Assembly: GCA_019120395.1 (NCBI GenBank)
Contig: DWVD01000020.1
Location: 1 to 32,050, forward strand
Direction of reading: 5' to 3'
DNA: 32,050 nucleotides
From: Candidatus Gemmiger faecigallinarum
Lineage (GTDB): Bacteria; Bacillota; Clostridia; Oscillospirales; Ruminococcaceae
The notes under the pieces were generated by a model that saw only the letters and a program-made list of their open reading frames with translations, was not told where the DNA came from and searched no databases. Of the stretch, positions 1 to 6,950 are shown one piece after another; within the stretch, counting starts at the first letter, position 1; every line of letters begins with the position of its first letter. Position numbers and translations under genes: made by a program.

Positions 1-1267
1 TGCGCTTGACCAGCTCCTCGGCATACTTGGTGGGATGCAGCTCCAGGAAAGCCTGGCCGAAGCAGGCGGAGAAGGTGGGGGTGGGCTCGGTGATGCCGCG
101 CTCGGTGCCGGCCAGCTTGGCGGTGAAGCCGGACAGGAAGTAGTACTCGGTCTGCTCCGGGGTCAGGATGGACACCGGGGGCAGCACGCCGAAAGCGTCG
201 GCGGACAGGAAGATGACGTTCTTGGCGGCAGGCGCAGCGGACACCGGGCGGACGATCTTCTCGATGTGGTCGATGGGATAGCTGACGCGGGTGTTCTCGG
301 TGACGCTCTTGTCGTCAAAGTCGATCTTGCCGTTCTCGTCAACGGTGACGTTCTCCAGCAGAGCGTTGCGCTTGATGGCGTTGTAGATGTCAGGCTCGGA
401 CTCCTTGTCCAGGTTGATGACCTTGGCGTAGCAGCCGCCCTCAAAGTTAAAGACGCCGTTGTCGTCCCAGCCGTGCTCGTCGTCGCCGATCAGCAGGCGC
501 TTGGGGTCGGTGGACAGGGTGGTCTTGCCGGTGCCGGACAGGCCGAAGAAGATGGCGGTGTTCTCGCCGTTCAGGTCGGTGTTGGCGGAGCAGTGCATCG
601 AGGCGATGCCCTTCAGCGGCAGGTAGTAGTTCATCATGCTGAACATGCCCTTCTTCATCTCGCCGCCGTACCAGGTGTTCAAAATGACCTGCTCACGGCT
701 GGTGATGTTGAAGACGACGGCAGTCTCAGAGTTCAGGCCCAGCTCCTTGTAGTTCTCGACCTTGGCCTTGGAGGCGTTGTAGACGACGAAGTCAGGCTCA
801 AAGTTCTCCAGCTCCTCCTCGGTGGGGCGGATGAACATGTTCTTGACAAAGTGGGCCTGCCATGCCACTTCCATGATGAAGCGGATGGCCATGCGGGTGT
901 CCTTGTTGGCGCCACAGAAAGCGTCCACCACGTACAGCTTCTTGTTGGACAGCTCCTCGATGGCCAGCTTCTTGCAGGCGTCCCAGGCCTCCGGGGAGGC
1001 GGGCTTGTTGTCGTTCTTGTACTCGGCGGAGGTCCACCACACGGTGTCCTTGGAGTTCTCGTCCATGACGATGAACTTATCCTTGGGGGAGCGGCCGGTG
1101 TAAATGCCGGTCATGACGTTGACGGCGCCCAGCTCGCTGACCTGGCCCTTCTCGTAGCCTTCCAGGCCGGGCTTGGTCTCCTCCTCAAACAGCATGTCGT
1201 AAGAGGGGTTATACACGATCTCGGTGGTGCCGGTGATCCCGTATTTAGTCAGATCAATGTTTTTCAT
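1..1267 (-). CDS. pckA: Phosphoenolpyruvate carboxykinase (ATP), 5' part (C-terminus outside window)
   Basis: Cytosolic enzyme interconverting oxaloacetate + ATP and PEP + CO2 + ADP. Depending on conditions it serves gluconeogenesis or, in anaerobes, CO2-fixing PEP carboxylation. Reading the minus strand from ATG at 1267 gives 422 codons beginning [11 protein letters not shown] and running off the left edge. The family is about 530 residues, so roughly the last 110 are missing. Visible family marks are TGRSPKDKF (substrate loop), [11 protein letters not shown], the kinase-type P-loop [11 protein letters not shown], the metal-binding LIGDDEHGW segment and the arginine motif NTRVSYPI. An AAGGAGG ribosome site lies 8-14 bases before the start. 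The gene has its own promoter (1314-1342, minus strand) and is divergent from the nitroreductase. No frameshift is seen. Confidence 0.97.
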   Translation of the reverse strand, partial: MKNIDLTKYGITGTTEIVYNPSYDMLFEEETKPGLEGYEKGQVSELGAVNVMTGIYTGRSPKDKFIVMDENSKDTVWWTSAEYKNDNKPASPEAWDACKKLAIEELSNKKLYVVDAFCGANKDTRMAIRFIMEVAWQAHFVKNMFIRPTEEELENFEPDFVVYNASKAKVENYKELGLNSETAVVFNITSREQVILNTWYGGEMKKGMFSMMNYYLPLKGIASMHCSANTDLNGENTAIFFGLSGTGKTTLSTDPKRLLIGDDEHGWDDNGVFNFEGGCYAKVINLDKESEPDIYNAIKRNALLENVTVDENGKIDFDDKSVTENTRVSYPIDHIEKIVRPVSAAPAAKNVIFLSADAFGVLPPVSILTPEQTEYYFLSGFTAKLAGTERGITEPTPTFSACFGQAFLELHPTKYAEELVKR

Positions 1268-1313
1268 CGGGGAAAAATACCTCCTTGTACTCCATTGTTT
1301 TAGTACCATGGCT

Positions 1314-1342
1314 AGTATACCTTAATTCCTACAAAATCGCAA
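1314..1342 (-). promoter_or_regulatory. Promoter of pckA
   Basis: On the minus strand TTGCGA (1337-1342) and TATACT (1314-1319) are separated by exactly 17 bases. They lie about 45 bases upstream of the pckA start codon. The match to the housekeeping sigma consensus is 4/6 and 5/6. Confidence 0.7.
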
Positions 1343-1438
1343 TGTATGAAACGGCAATTCTTGAAAAAGGAAAATGAAAACTTTTGGTCAACTGCCACAA
1401 ATGCCCGCGAAAAATGCCGCCCGCGCACCAAAAAAACG

Positions 1439-1466
1439 CGCCGTGTGCACGGCGATGTGGTATAAT
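1439..1466 (+). promoter_or_regulatory. Promoter with overlapping palindrome, nitroreductase gene
   Basis: TGGTATAAT at 1458-1466 is a perfect extended -10 element; no convincing -35 hexamer sits 17 bases upstream. The -35 zone instead carries a perfect dyad, CGCCGTG-TG-CACGGCG (1439-1454), which could be an operator. The operator reading is inference. Confidence 0.65.
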
Positions 1467-1492
1467 AAAAGTAGTATACAATGATCACAGGC

Positions 1493-1510
1493 GGCCGCCG
1501 CCCGGCGGCC
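1493..1510 (+). repeat. GC-rich hairpin in nitroreductase leader
   Basis: GGCCGCCG (1493-1500) and CGGCGGCC (1503-1510) form a perfect 8-bp stem. It ends 7 bases before the ribosome site (1518-1524), with no U-tract. It is one of several such hairpins next to ribosome sites in this window. Confidence 0.6.
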
Positions 1511-1530
1511 CGCAGAACAGGAGGACCCCC

Positions 1531-2067
1531 ATGCTGATCACAAACGAAACGCTTAACACCATCCACACCCGCCGCAGCTGCCGCGCCTACACCGCGCAGC
1601 AGGTGGAGCCGGACAAGCTGGACGCCGTCATCGACGCCGGGCTGTGGGCGGCCTCCGGCATGGGCCGCCAGTCGCAGGTGATCGCGGCGGTGCAGGACAA
1701 AGACGCCATCGCAAAGCTGTCGGCCATCAACGCCGAAATCATGGGCGCTTCCGGCGACCCCTTCTACGGCGCGCCCACCGTGCTGGTGGTGCTGGCCCGC
1801 AGGGAGGTCCCCACCGCCGTGGAGGACGGCAGCCTGACCATGGGCAGCATGATGCTGGCCGCCGAGAGCATCGGTCTGGCCTCCTGCTGGGTCCACCGCG
1901 CGAAAGAGACCTTTGAGACGGAGGCGGGCAGGCAGCTGCTTGCGGCATGGGGTCTGGACCCGGATGCTTACATCGGCGTGGGCAACCTGATCCTGGGCTA
2001 CGCCGCCGAGGGCGGCGTCAAGCCCGCCGCCGCCCGCAAAGAGGGCCGCGTCGTCTATGTAAAGTGA
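1531..2067 (+). CDS. Nitroreductase family protein (FMN oxidoreductase)
   Basis: A 178-residue single-domain protein of the nitroreductase fold, which binds FMN and uses NAD(P)H to reduce nitroaromatics, quinones or flavins; the true substrate cannot be told from sequence. The N-terminal HTRRSCRAYT (residues 12-21) is the family's phosphate-binding arginine motif. The later SLTMGSMMLAAESIGLASCW segment is the usual cofactor-contacting helix, and the GxGNLILGY strand near residue 150 is typical of the C-terminal half. The start at 1531 follows AGGAGG (1519-1524) at 6 bases. Upstream ATGs in the same frame lie before the -10 element, so they are excluded. The next gene follows after 44 bases and may be cotranscribed. 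Confidence 0.92.
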   Translation: MLITNETLNTIHTRRSCRAYTAQQVEPDKLDAVIDAGLWAASGMGRQSQVIAAVQDKDAIAKLSAINAEIMGASGDPFYGAPTVLVVLARREVPTAVEDGSLTMGSMMLAAESIGLASCWVHRAKETFETEAGRQLLAAWGLDPDAYIGVGNLILGYAAEGGVKPAAARKEGRVVYVK

Positions 2068-2071
2068 CCGC

Positions 2072-2092
2072 GCCGGGGCCGCCGGCCCCGGC
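2072..2092 (+). repeat. GC-rich hairpin before ribosome site
   Basis: GCCGGGGCC (2072-2080) pairs perfectly with GGCCCCGGC (2084-2092) around a 3-base loop. It is followed at once by the ribosome site GAGAGGA (2094-2100) and lacks a U-tract, so it is unlikely to be an ordinary intrinsic terminator. Confidence 0.6.
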
Positions 2093-2111
2093 AGAGAGGA
2101 GCGCCCTGTAT

Positions 2112-2378
2112 ATGAAAAAGATCAAATCGGTTTATATCACGCTGGCGTATGTCTGTGCAGCGGTTTTTTCGCTGGGGTTTGTGCTGGGGATTTTTATGCA
2201 TTGGCTGTGGTTCCTGGCAGCGGCCGCAGGCGTGGGCGGGTATGTGTTCCTGCTGTGGAAGTACCTGCGCTGCCCGCATTGCGGCCGGTGGCTCAATCTG
2301 TACATCCTCTCTTATGCCAAAAGCCACCCGTGCCACTGTATCCACTGCGGGGAACCGCTGGAGATCGAAGCGTGGTAA
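2112..2378 (+). CDS. Small membrane protein with C-terminal zinc ribbon, function unknown
   Basis: An 88-residue protein beginning MKKIKSVYITLAYV. Two hydrophobic segments (about residues 8-28 and 32-50) form a likely membrane hairpin. A four-cysteine ribbon follows: RCPHCGRW near residue 53-60 and CHCIHCGEP near residue 74-82. The pattern CPxCG...CxxCG is that of a treble-clef or rubredoxin-like zinc ribbon. I do not recognise a named family. The ribosome site GAGAGGA (2094-2100) is 11 bases upstream. It is probably cotranscribed with the nitroreductase and is closed by the strong terminator at 2441-2483. A longer in-frame reading upstream is in the nitroreductase's shadow and has no ribosome site. 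Confidence 0.8.
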   Translation: MKKIKSVYITLAYVCAAVFSLGFVLGIFMHWLWFLAAAAGVGGYVFLLWKYLRCPHCGRWLNLYILSYAKSHPCHCIHCGEPLEIEAW

Positions 2379-2440
2379 ACCGCATGGCGGCCGGGCGGGG
2401 GATCGGACATTTGCCGCCCCCGGCAGGGGCGGCGCCGACA

Positions 2441-2483
2441 GCAAAACGGCAGGGCAGGCGTGCGGCCTGCCCTGCCGTTTTGC
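2441..2483. terminator. Strong bidirectional intrinsic terminator
   Basis: Arms 2441-2459 and 2465-2483 form a perfect 19-bp stem (GCAAAACGGCAGG... on the left) with a 5-base loop. AAAA and TTTT tracts sit near the base. It separates the small zinc-ribbon gene from recD2. Confidence 0.85.
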
Positions 2484-2529
2484 CGGGTCCTGCCGGAAAA
2501 GTGGCCCCTGCGTTTCCGCCCTTTCCCAT

Positions 2530-2558
2530 TTGCCAAACCTGCGGCGATCCGATATAAT
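2530..2558 (+). promoter_or_regulatory. Promoter of recD2-comF
   Basis: TTGCCA (2530-2535), 17 bases, TATAAT (2553-2558). This is close to consensus and lies 58 bases before the recD2 start. Confidence 0.85.
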
Positions 2559-2616
2559 AGTTCCTGTATCTCTGTACGCAAAAACAGCCCGAAAAGGGGA
2601 AAGGGGGGCGCACGGC

Positions 2617-4848
2617 ATGGCGCAGCAGACTTCGCTGGCGGAAAACGGCCTGCAAAAGCTGGAAGGCGTTGTGGAGCACATGATCTACGAAAACCGCGAC
2701 ACCGGCTATGCCGTGTTTGAGGTCAACGCCCGGGGCGTGGACGTGGTGGTGGCCGGCAACGTGGGCAGCGTGGACAACGGCATGTCGGTGGTGTGCTACG
2801 GCCGCATGGTCAACCACCCCTCCTATGGCGAGCAGTTCCGCGCCGACCAGTGCGAGGCCAGCCTGCCCCAGGACACCGCCGCCACCCTCAGCTACCTGTC
2901 CAGCGGCGCGCTGCCCTATATCGGGCCTTCCACCGCCAAAAAGATCGTGGCAAAATTTGGCGAGGATACCCTGACCGTCATCGCCGAGCAGCCCATGCGC
3001 CTGTGCGAGCTGCGGGGCATCACGCCCGAAAAGGCCGAGGCCATCTCGAAGGAGTTCCACCGCATGTACGGCGTGCGGGAGGTGGTGGCCTGGGCCGCAA
3101 ACTACGGCATCCCCGCCCAGGGCGCCGTGGCCCTTTACCGGGACTTCGGCTCCAACGCGGCGGCCATTTTGGAGGACAACCCCTACCTGCTCACCGGCGA
3201 GCCGCTCCATCTGAAATTCAGCCAGGTGGACGCCATCGCCGCCAGGCTGCAGTTTGAGCACGACGGCAGCCTGCGGGTGGGGGCGGGCCTTGTCTACGCC
3301 ATGCGCCATAACGCCAACAACGGCCACACCTGCCTGCCGCGGGACAAGCTGCTGCAAAGCACCGCCCGCTTTCTGCGGGTGGAGCCGGACCGCGTGGCCG
3401 AGGGGCTGGAGTCGCTTTTGACCACCGGCGACCTGCGGCTGCGCCAATTTGACGGCACCGACTATGTCTATCTGCCCGACCTGCTCTCGGCCGAGGTGGA
3501 CATCGCCGCCTGCCTGCGCCGGCTGGCGTCCTACCCCACCCAGCCGCCCAGGCAGCTGGAGAGCAGCCTGCGCGCGCTGGAGCTGGGCCAGGGCGTCACC
3601 TACGCGCCGCTGCAAAGGCAGGCCATCGTCACGGCGCTGTCCAGCCGGGTGATGGTGCTGACCGGCGGCCCCGGCACCGGCAAGACCACCGCCGTCAACG
3701 CCATCCTCAGCCTGTACGAGGAAGCGGGCGACCAGGTGGCTCTGTGCGCCCCCACCGGCCGCGCTGCCAAGCGGCTGAGCGAGCTGACCGGCCACAAGGC
3801 TTCCACCATCCACCGCCTGCTGGAGGTGGACTATTCCAGCGGCACGCTGCGGTTTATCCACAACGCCAAAAACCTGCTGAAATACGACGTGGTCATCCTG
3901 GACGAGGTCAGCATGGTGGACGCCAAACTGTTCCAGGCGCTTTTGGCGGCGCTGCGGCCCCACTGCCGGCTGATCCTGGTGGGGGACGCGGACCAGCTGC
4001 CCAGCGTGGGGCCCGGCAATATTTTAAGCGAGATTTTGCGCGCCGGCACGCTGCCCACCGTCCGCCTGACCGAGATCTTCCGCCAGGCGGGCAAAAGCCT
4101 GATCGTGCAGAACGCCCACCGCATCGTGAACGGCCAGATGCCCCAAAAAGGCGGCAAACAGGACGATTTCTTTATGATCGAGGCGCTGGGCCTTGCCTGC
4201 CAGCGGCTGGTCTGCGACCTGGTGTCCGCCCGGCTGCCCGCCGCCTACGGCTTTGACCCGGTGCGGGACATCCAGGTGCTGTGCCCCACCAAGGTCGGCC
4301 CCACCGGCAGCGTGGAGCTCAACCGCAAACTGCAGCAGCTTTTGAACCCGCCCGCGCCGGACAAGCCCCAGATCGGCAGTGCCGACGCCAGCCGCATCCT
4401 GCGCCTGGGCGACAAGGTCATGCAGATCAAAAACGATTACGACATCTCCTACGAGCGGGACGGCGGCGAGTCCGGCGTGGGGGCCTACAACGGCGACATT
4501 GGCATCGTCACGGCGGTGGACCCGGACAACCGCACCGTCACCGTCCAGATGGACGACCGCCGCTACACCTACGCCGCCGACCAGCTGGCCGAGCTGGACC
4601 CGGCCTACGCCATCACCATCCACAAAAGCCAGGGGTCCGAGTTCCCGGCGGTGGTGCTGCCCGCCGCCGACGTGCCCGCCCGGCTGTGCTACCGCAACCT
4701 TTTGTACACCGGCGTCACCCGCGCCCGCAGGCTGTGCGTGCTGTGCGGCAGCACGCGCACCGAGCGCGCCATGGTGGAAAACGTGCGCCAGAACCTGCGG
4801 TTTTCCGGCCTGCGGTTTTTGCTGCAGGGCGAGGGGCTGACAGAATGA
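2617..4848 (+). CDS. recD2: ATP-dependent DNA helicase RecD2
   Basis: Superfamily 1B 5'-3' DNA helicase acting in repair and replication-fork maintenance without RecBC, as in Bacillus and Deinococcus. It has 743 residues, normal for RecD2. An OB-like N-terminal region is followed by helix-hairpin-helix segments (YIGPSTAKKIVAKFG, then GITPEKAEAISKEF). Walker A GGPGTGKTT is near residues 350-357 and Walker B LDEVSMVD near 428-435. The UvrD-like C-terminal helicase motifs are ITIHKSQGSEF near 665-675 and YTGVTRAR near 695-702. The start at 2617 lies behind a GA/G-rich stretch (2594-2609), a weaker ribosome site than its neighbours'. An upstream extension of the frame runs across the terminator and promoter and is rejected. 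The stop overlaps the comF start (ATGA). Confidence 0.96.
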   Translation: MAQQTSLAENGLQKLEGVVEHMIYENRDTGYAVFEVNARGVDVVVAGNVGSVDNGMSVVCYGRMVNHPSYGEQFRADQCEASLPQDTAATLSYLSSGALPYIGPSTAKKIVAKFGEDTLTVIAEQPMRLCELRGITPEKAEAISKEFHRMYGVREVVAWAANYGIPAQGAVALYRDFGSNAAAILEDNPYLLTGEPLHLKFSQVDAIAARLQFEHDGSLRVGAGLVYAMRHNANNGHTCLPRDKLLQSTARFLRVEPDRVAEGLESLLTTGDLRLRQFDGTDYVYLPDLLSAEVDIAACLRRLASYPTQPPRQLESSLRALELGQGVTYAPLQRQAIVTALSSRVMVLTGGPGTGKTTAVNAILSLYEEAGDQVALCAPTGRAAKRLSELTGHKASTIHRLLEVDYSSGTLRFIHNAKNLLKYDVVILDEVSMVDAKLFQALLAALRPHCRLILVGDADQLPSVGPGNILSEILRAGTLPTVRLTEIFRQAGKSLIVQNAHRIVNGQMPQKGGKQDDFFMIEALGLACQRLVCDLVSARLPAAYGFDPVRDIQVLCPTKVGPTGSVELNRKLQQLLNPPAPDKPQIGSADASRILRLGDKVMQIKNDYDISYERDGGESGVGAYNGDIGIVTAVDPDNRTVTVQMDDRRYTYAADQLAELDPAYAITIHKSQGSEFPAVVLPAADVPARLCYRNLLYTGVTRARRLCVLCGSTRTERAMVENVRQNLRFSGLRFLLQGEGLTE

Positions 4849-5606
4849 GCGCCGGCCGCCCGGACCGGGCCGCGCTGCTGGCCCGGCTGCAAAGGATTGC
4901 CGCGCTGGCCTACCCGCGCCGCTGCCCGCTGTGCGGCGAGGTGCTGGGCCCCGACGCCGCTGCAGGGCTGCTTTGCCCCGGCTGCGCGCCGGCGGCAAAG
5001 GCGCTGGAACATACCCCGCCCCGCCTGCCGGCGACCGAGCACAGCTTTTACGCAGTGGACGGCGCCGCCAGCGCATACTATTACCAGGGCGAGATCCGCC
5101 ATGCCATCCTGCGCTGCAAGATGCACGGCAGCCCCTGGGCTGCCCGCGAGCTGGCCGACCTGACGGCCATCCAGGTATTCGGCGCGCAGCCTGCGCCCGG
5201 ACCCGGCGGGATACCGGTCTATGCCGGCGCGGGCGGACTTTTGCCCGGCGACTGCATCGTGCCGGTGCCGCCGCGGCTGGGCGCGCCGCCGGGACCGCGC
5301 CTGCCGGACCGGGTGGCGCGGCGGCTGGGGCAGATCCTGGGCCTGCCGGTGTACGGCGACCTGCGTCCCACCCGCCGGATGCTGCCCCAGAAAAGCCTGC
5401 CCCTGGCCCAGCGGCTGCAAAACCAGAAGGACGGCTACGCCCTGCGCCCCGGCAGCGAGGCGGCGGGCCGCCGGGTAATCCTGGTGGACGACGTGATCAC
5501 CAGCGGCGCGACGGTTTCGGCCTGCGCGCTGGCGTTGTTCCGGGGCGGCGCGGCGGATGTGTTTGCCATCAGCATTGCGGCGGACGAGGAGCCGGCAAAG
5601 CGCTGA
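4845..5606 (+). CDS. comF: ComF-family phosphoribosyltransferase-like protein
   Basis: A 253-residue ComF-type protein: an N-terminal zinc finger plus a type I phosphoribosyltransferase domain. The ComF family is tied to DNA uptake during transformation, where it works with the ComFA helicase; its chemistry is unresolved. Seen here are RCPLCGEVLG and LLCPGCAP (four cysteines within residues 26-47), the family's PQKSLPLAQRLQNQKDGYAL segment, and the PRPP-binding RVILVDDVITSGATVS near residues 210-225. It starts inside the recD2 stop (ATGA), implying translational coupling. No comFA lies beside it. A Pro/Gly-rich insertion near residues 110-140 is longer than I would expect. Confidence 0.9.
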   Translation: MSAGRPDRAALLARLQRIAALAYPRRCPLCGEVLGPDAAAGLLCPGCAPAAKALEHTPPRLPATEHSFYAVDGAASAYYYQGEIRHAILRCKMHGSPWAARELADLTAIQVFGAQPAPGPGGIPVYAGAGGLLPGDCIVPVPPRLGAPPGPRLPDRVARRLGQILGLPVYGDLRPTRRMLPQKSLPLAQRLQNQKDGYALRPGSEAAGRRVILVDDVITSGATVSACALALFRGGAADVFAISIAADEEPAKR

Positions 5607-5711
5607 CCGCCCTGTCCTGGACGGCGGCAGACCCGGTTGCCCGCGGATGAAAAAACGTTTGACTGCCTGGCGCGGCGCATCCCGCTGTGCCGTCATTTTA
5701 AGGAGAACCCC

Positions 5712-6740
5712 ATGAAGCAACAGGACATCGGCATTGACCTTGGCACCACCTCCATCATCATTGCCACCGAACAGCAGGGAGTGGTCTTTTCCCAGCCCAG
5801 CATCGGCGCCATCGACGCCCGCACCGGCGAGATCATCGCGGTGGGGGACAGGGCGCTGCGCATGGTGGGCCGCGCCCCCAGCTACATCGAGCTGGTGCGC
5901 CCTTTGCGGGACGGCGTCATCCAGGACCACCGCATGACCCACGAGCTGATCGTCCGGTTCGTCAACCAGGTCTGCCGGTCCCGCATCCTGCGGCCGCGGG
6001 TGTCGGTCTGCGTGCCGGCGGCCATCACCGGCGTGGAGGCCGACGCGGTGGTGGAGGCCGTTATGTCCGCCGGGGCCAAACAGGTCTTTCTGGTGGACGA
6101 GCCGGTGGCCGCCGCGCTGGGCGCCGGGCTGGACATCCGCCAGCCGCGGGGCTGCATGGTCATCGACATCGGCGGCGGCTCCACCGACATTGCGGTCATC
6201 AGCATGGGCGGCAAGGTGCGGGCGGCCAGCCTGCCGGTGGCGGGCAACGCCTTTGACAGCTGCATCGCCCAGTGCGTGCAGCAAAAGTACGACCTGGCCA
6301 TCGGCCCCGCCACCGCCGAGCTTTTGAAAAAGCAGGTGGCCAGCTGCTCCGACAGCGACTTCGAGGGCGTGATGGAGGTGCGCGGCCATTCCTGGCAGAC
6401 TAACCTTCCCGCCCGGCAGCTGGTCTATGCCCGGGACCTGTACGCCCCGGTGCGGGAGCTGGTGGCGCGCATTGCCGCCGCCGCCCGCAGCGTGCTGGAA
6501 AGCACCCCGCCGGAGCTGGCGTCGGACGTGTCCCAGACCGGGGTGCTGCTGACCGGCGGCGGCTCGATGCTGCGGGGGCTGCCGGGCTACCTGGCCGGGC
6601 AGCTGCACGTCAATGTCGCCCTGGCCCCCGACCCGCTCAACTGCGTGGCGCGGGGCACCGCGGCCAGCCTTTCGCTGGGCAGGCACCTGACCGCCGGTTT
6701 CCGGGACGCAACGCCCAAGGTCTGGCGGGCCAAGCTGTAA
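5712..6740 (+). CDS. mreB: MreB/Mbl-family bacterial actin, rod-shape protein
   Basis: Cytoskeletal ATPase of the actin/Hsp70 fold that forms membrane-bound filaments guiding side-wall murein synthesis. It has 342 residues, the normal length. Phosphate-1 loop GIDLGTTS covers residues 7-14, the second phosphate loop IDIGGGSTD residues 151-159, and the adenosine-loop LTGGGSMLRGLP about residues 280-291; VDEPVAAALGAG is also typical. The sequence is somewhat diverged, with TTSIIIATEQQG where classic MreB has TANTLVYVKGKG. No mreC or mreD follows, so it is an orphan copy, perhaps Mbl/MreBH-like. Ribosome site AAGGAG at 5699-5704. Confidence 0.88.
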   Translation: MKQQDIGIDLGTTSIIIATEQQGVVFSQPSIGAIDARTGEIIAVGDRALRMVGRAPSYIELVRPLRDGVIQDHRMTHELIVRFVNQVCRSRILRPRVSVCVPAAITGVEADAVVEAVMSAGAKQVFLVDEPVAAALGAGLDIRQPRGCMVIDIGGGSTDIAVISMGGKVRAASLPVAGNAFDSCIAQCVQQKYDLAIGPATAELLKKQVASCSDSDFEGVMEVRGHSWQTNLPARQLVYARDLYAPVRELVARIAAAARSVLESTPPELASDVSQTGVLLTGGGSMLRGLPGYLAGQLHVNVALAPDPLNCVARGTAASLSLGRHLTAGFRDATPKVWRAKL

Positions 6741-6763
6741 TGGCCCTGCGCGCAAAAACTGTA

Positions 6764-6799
6764 AAATCGCGCCGCCAGCCTTTTCTGTCGGCGCGATTT
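6764..6799. terminator. Probable terminator after mreB
   Basis: AAATCGCGCCG (6764-6774) pairs perfectly with CGGCGCGATTT (6789-6799): 11 bp with a 14-base loop that contains TTTT. The U-tract is short. It runs directly into the pcrA -10 element. Confidence 0.55.
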
Positions 6800-6800
6800 G

Positions 6801-6809
6801 TGTTATACT
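6801..6809 (+). promoter_or_regulatory. Extended -10 promoter of pcrA
   Basis: TGTTATACT at 6801-6809 fits an extended -10 (TGN + TATACT). The -35 zone (about 6781-6787) is T-rich only and overlaps the terminator loop. It implies a leader of roughly 135 bases. Confidence 0.55.
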
Positions 6810-6812
6810 AAG

Positions 6813-6858
6813 CCGAATCTATACCAAACCGAATCATACCGAATCATTTTACCGAAAC
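6813..6858 (+). repeat. CCGAATC direct repeats in pcrA leader
   Basis: CCGAATC occurs at 6813-6819, 6829-6835 and 6839-6845, with CCGAAAC at 6852-6858. The last two full copies are embedded in a 10-base tandem (ACCGAATCAT-type). They sit just after the predicted transcription start. Confidence 0.6.
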
Positions 6859-6868
6859 GCAGATTTCC

Positions 6869-6925
6869 CGGCGGCGCTTTGCCGCCGTTTGCCAGATACC
6901 GCGCCCGGCTGCCTGCCGGGCAGCC
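6869..6925 (+). repeat. Leader hairpins of pcrA, two of them mutually exclusive
   Basis: CGGCGGC/GCCGCCG (6869-6875, 6881-6887) form one stem followed by TTT. Next, GCCCGGC/GCCGGGC (6903-6909, 6915-6921) and GGCTGCC/GGCAGCC (6907-6913, 6919-6925) overlap, so only one can form at a time. The ribosome site AGGGAGGA (6929-6936) follows directly. Confidence 0.5.
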
Positions 6926-6950
6926 ACCAGGGAGGACGGAGCAGTACACC

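Noticed and set aside
35-1303. Long plus-strand open frame opposite pckA
   Set aside because: Gly/Val/Leu/His-rich shadow of the real minus-strand pckA; no ribosome site and no family features.
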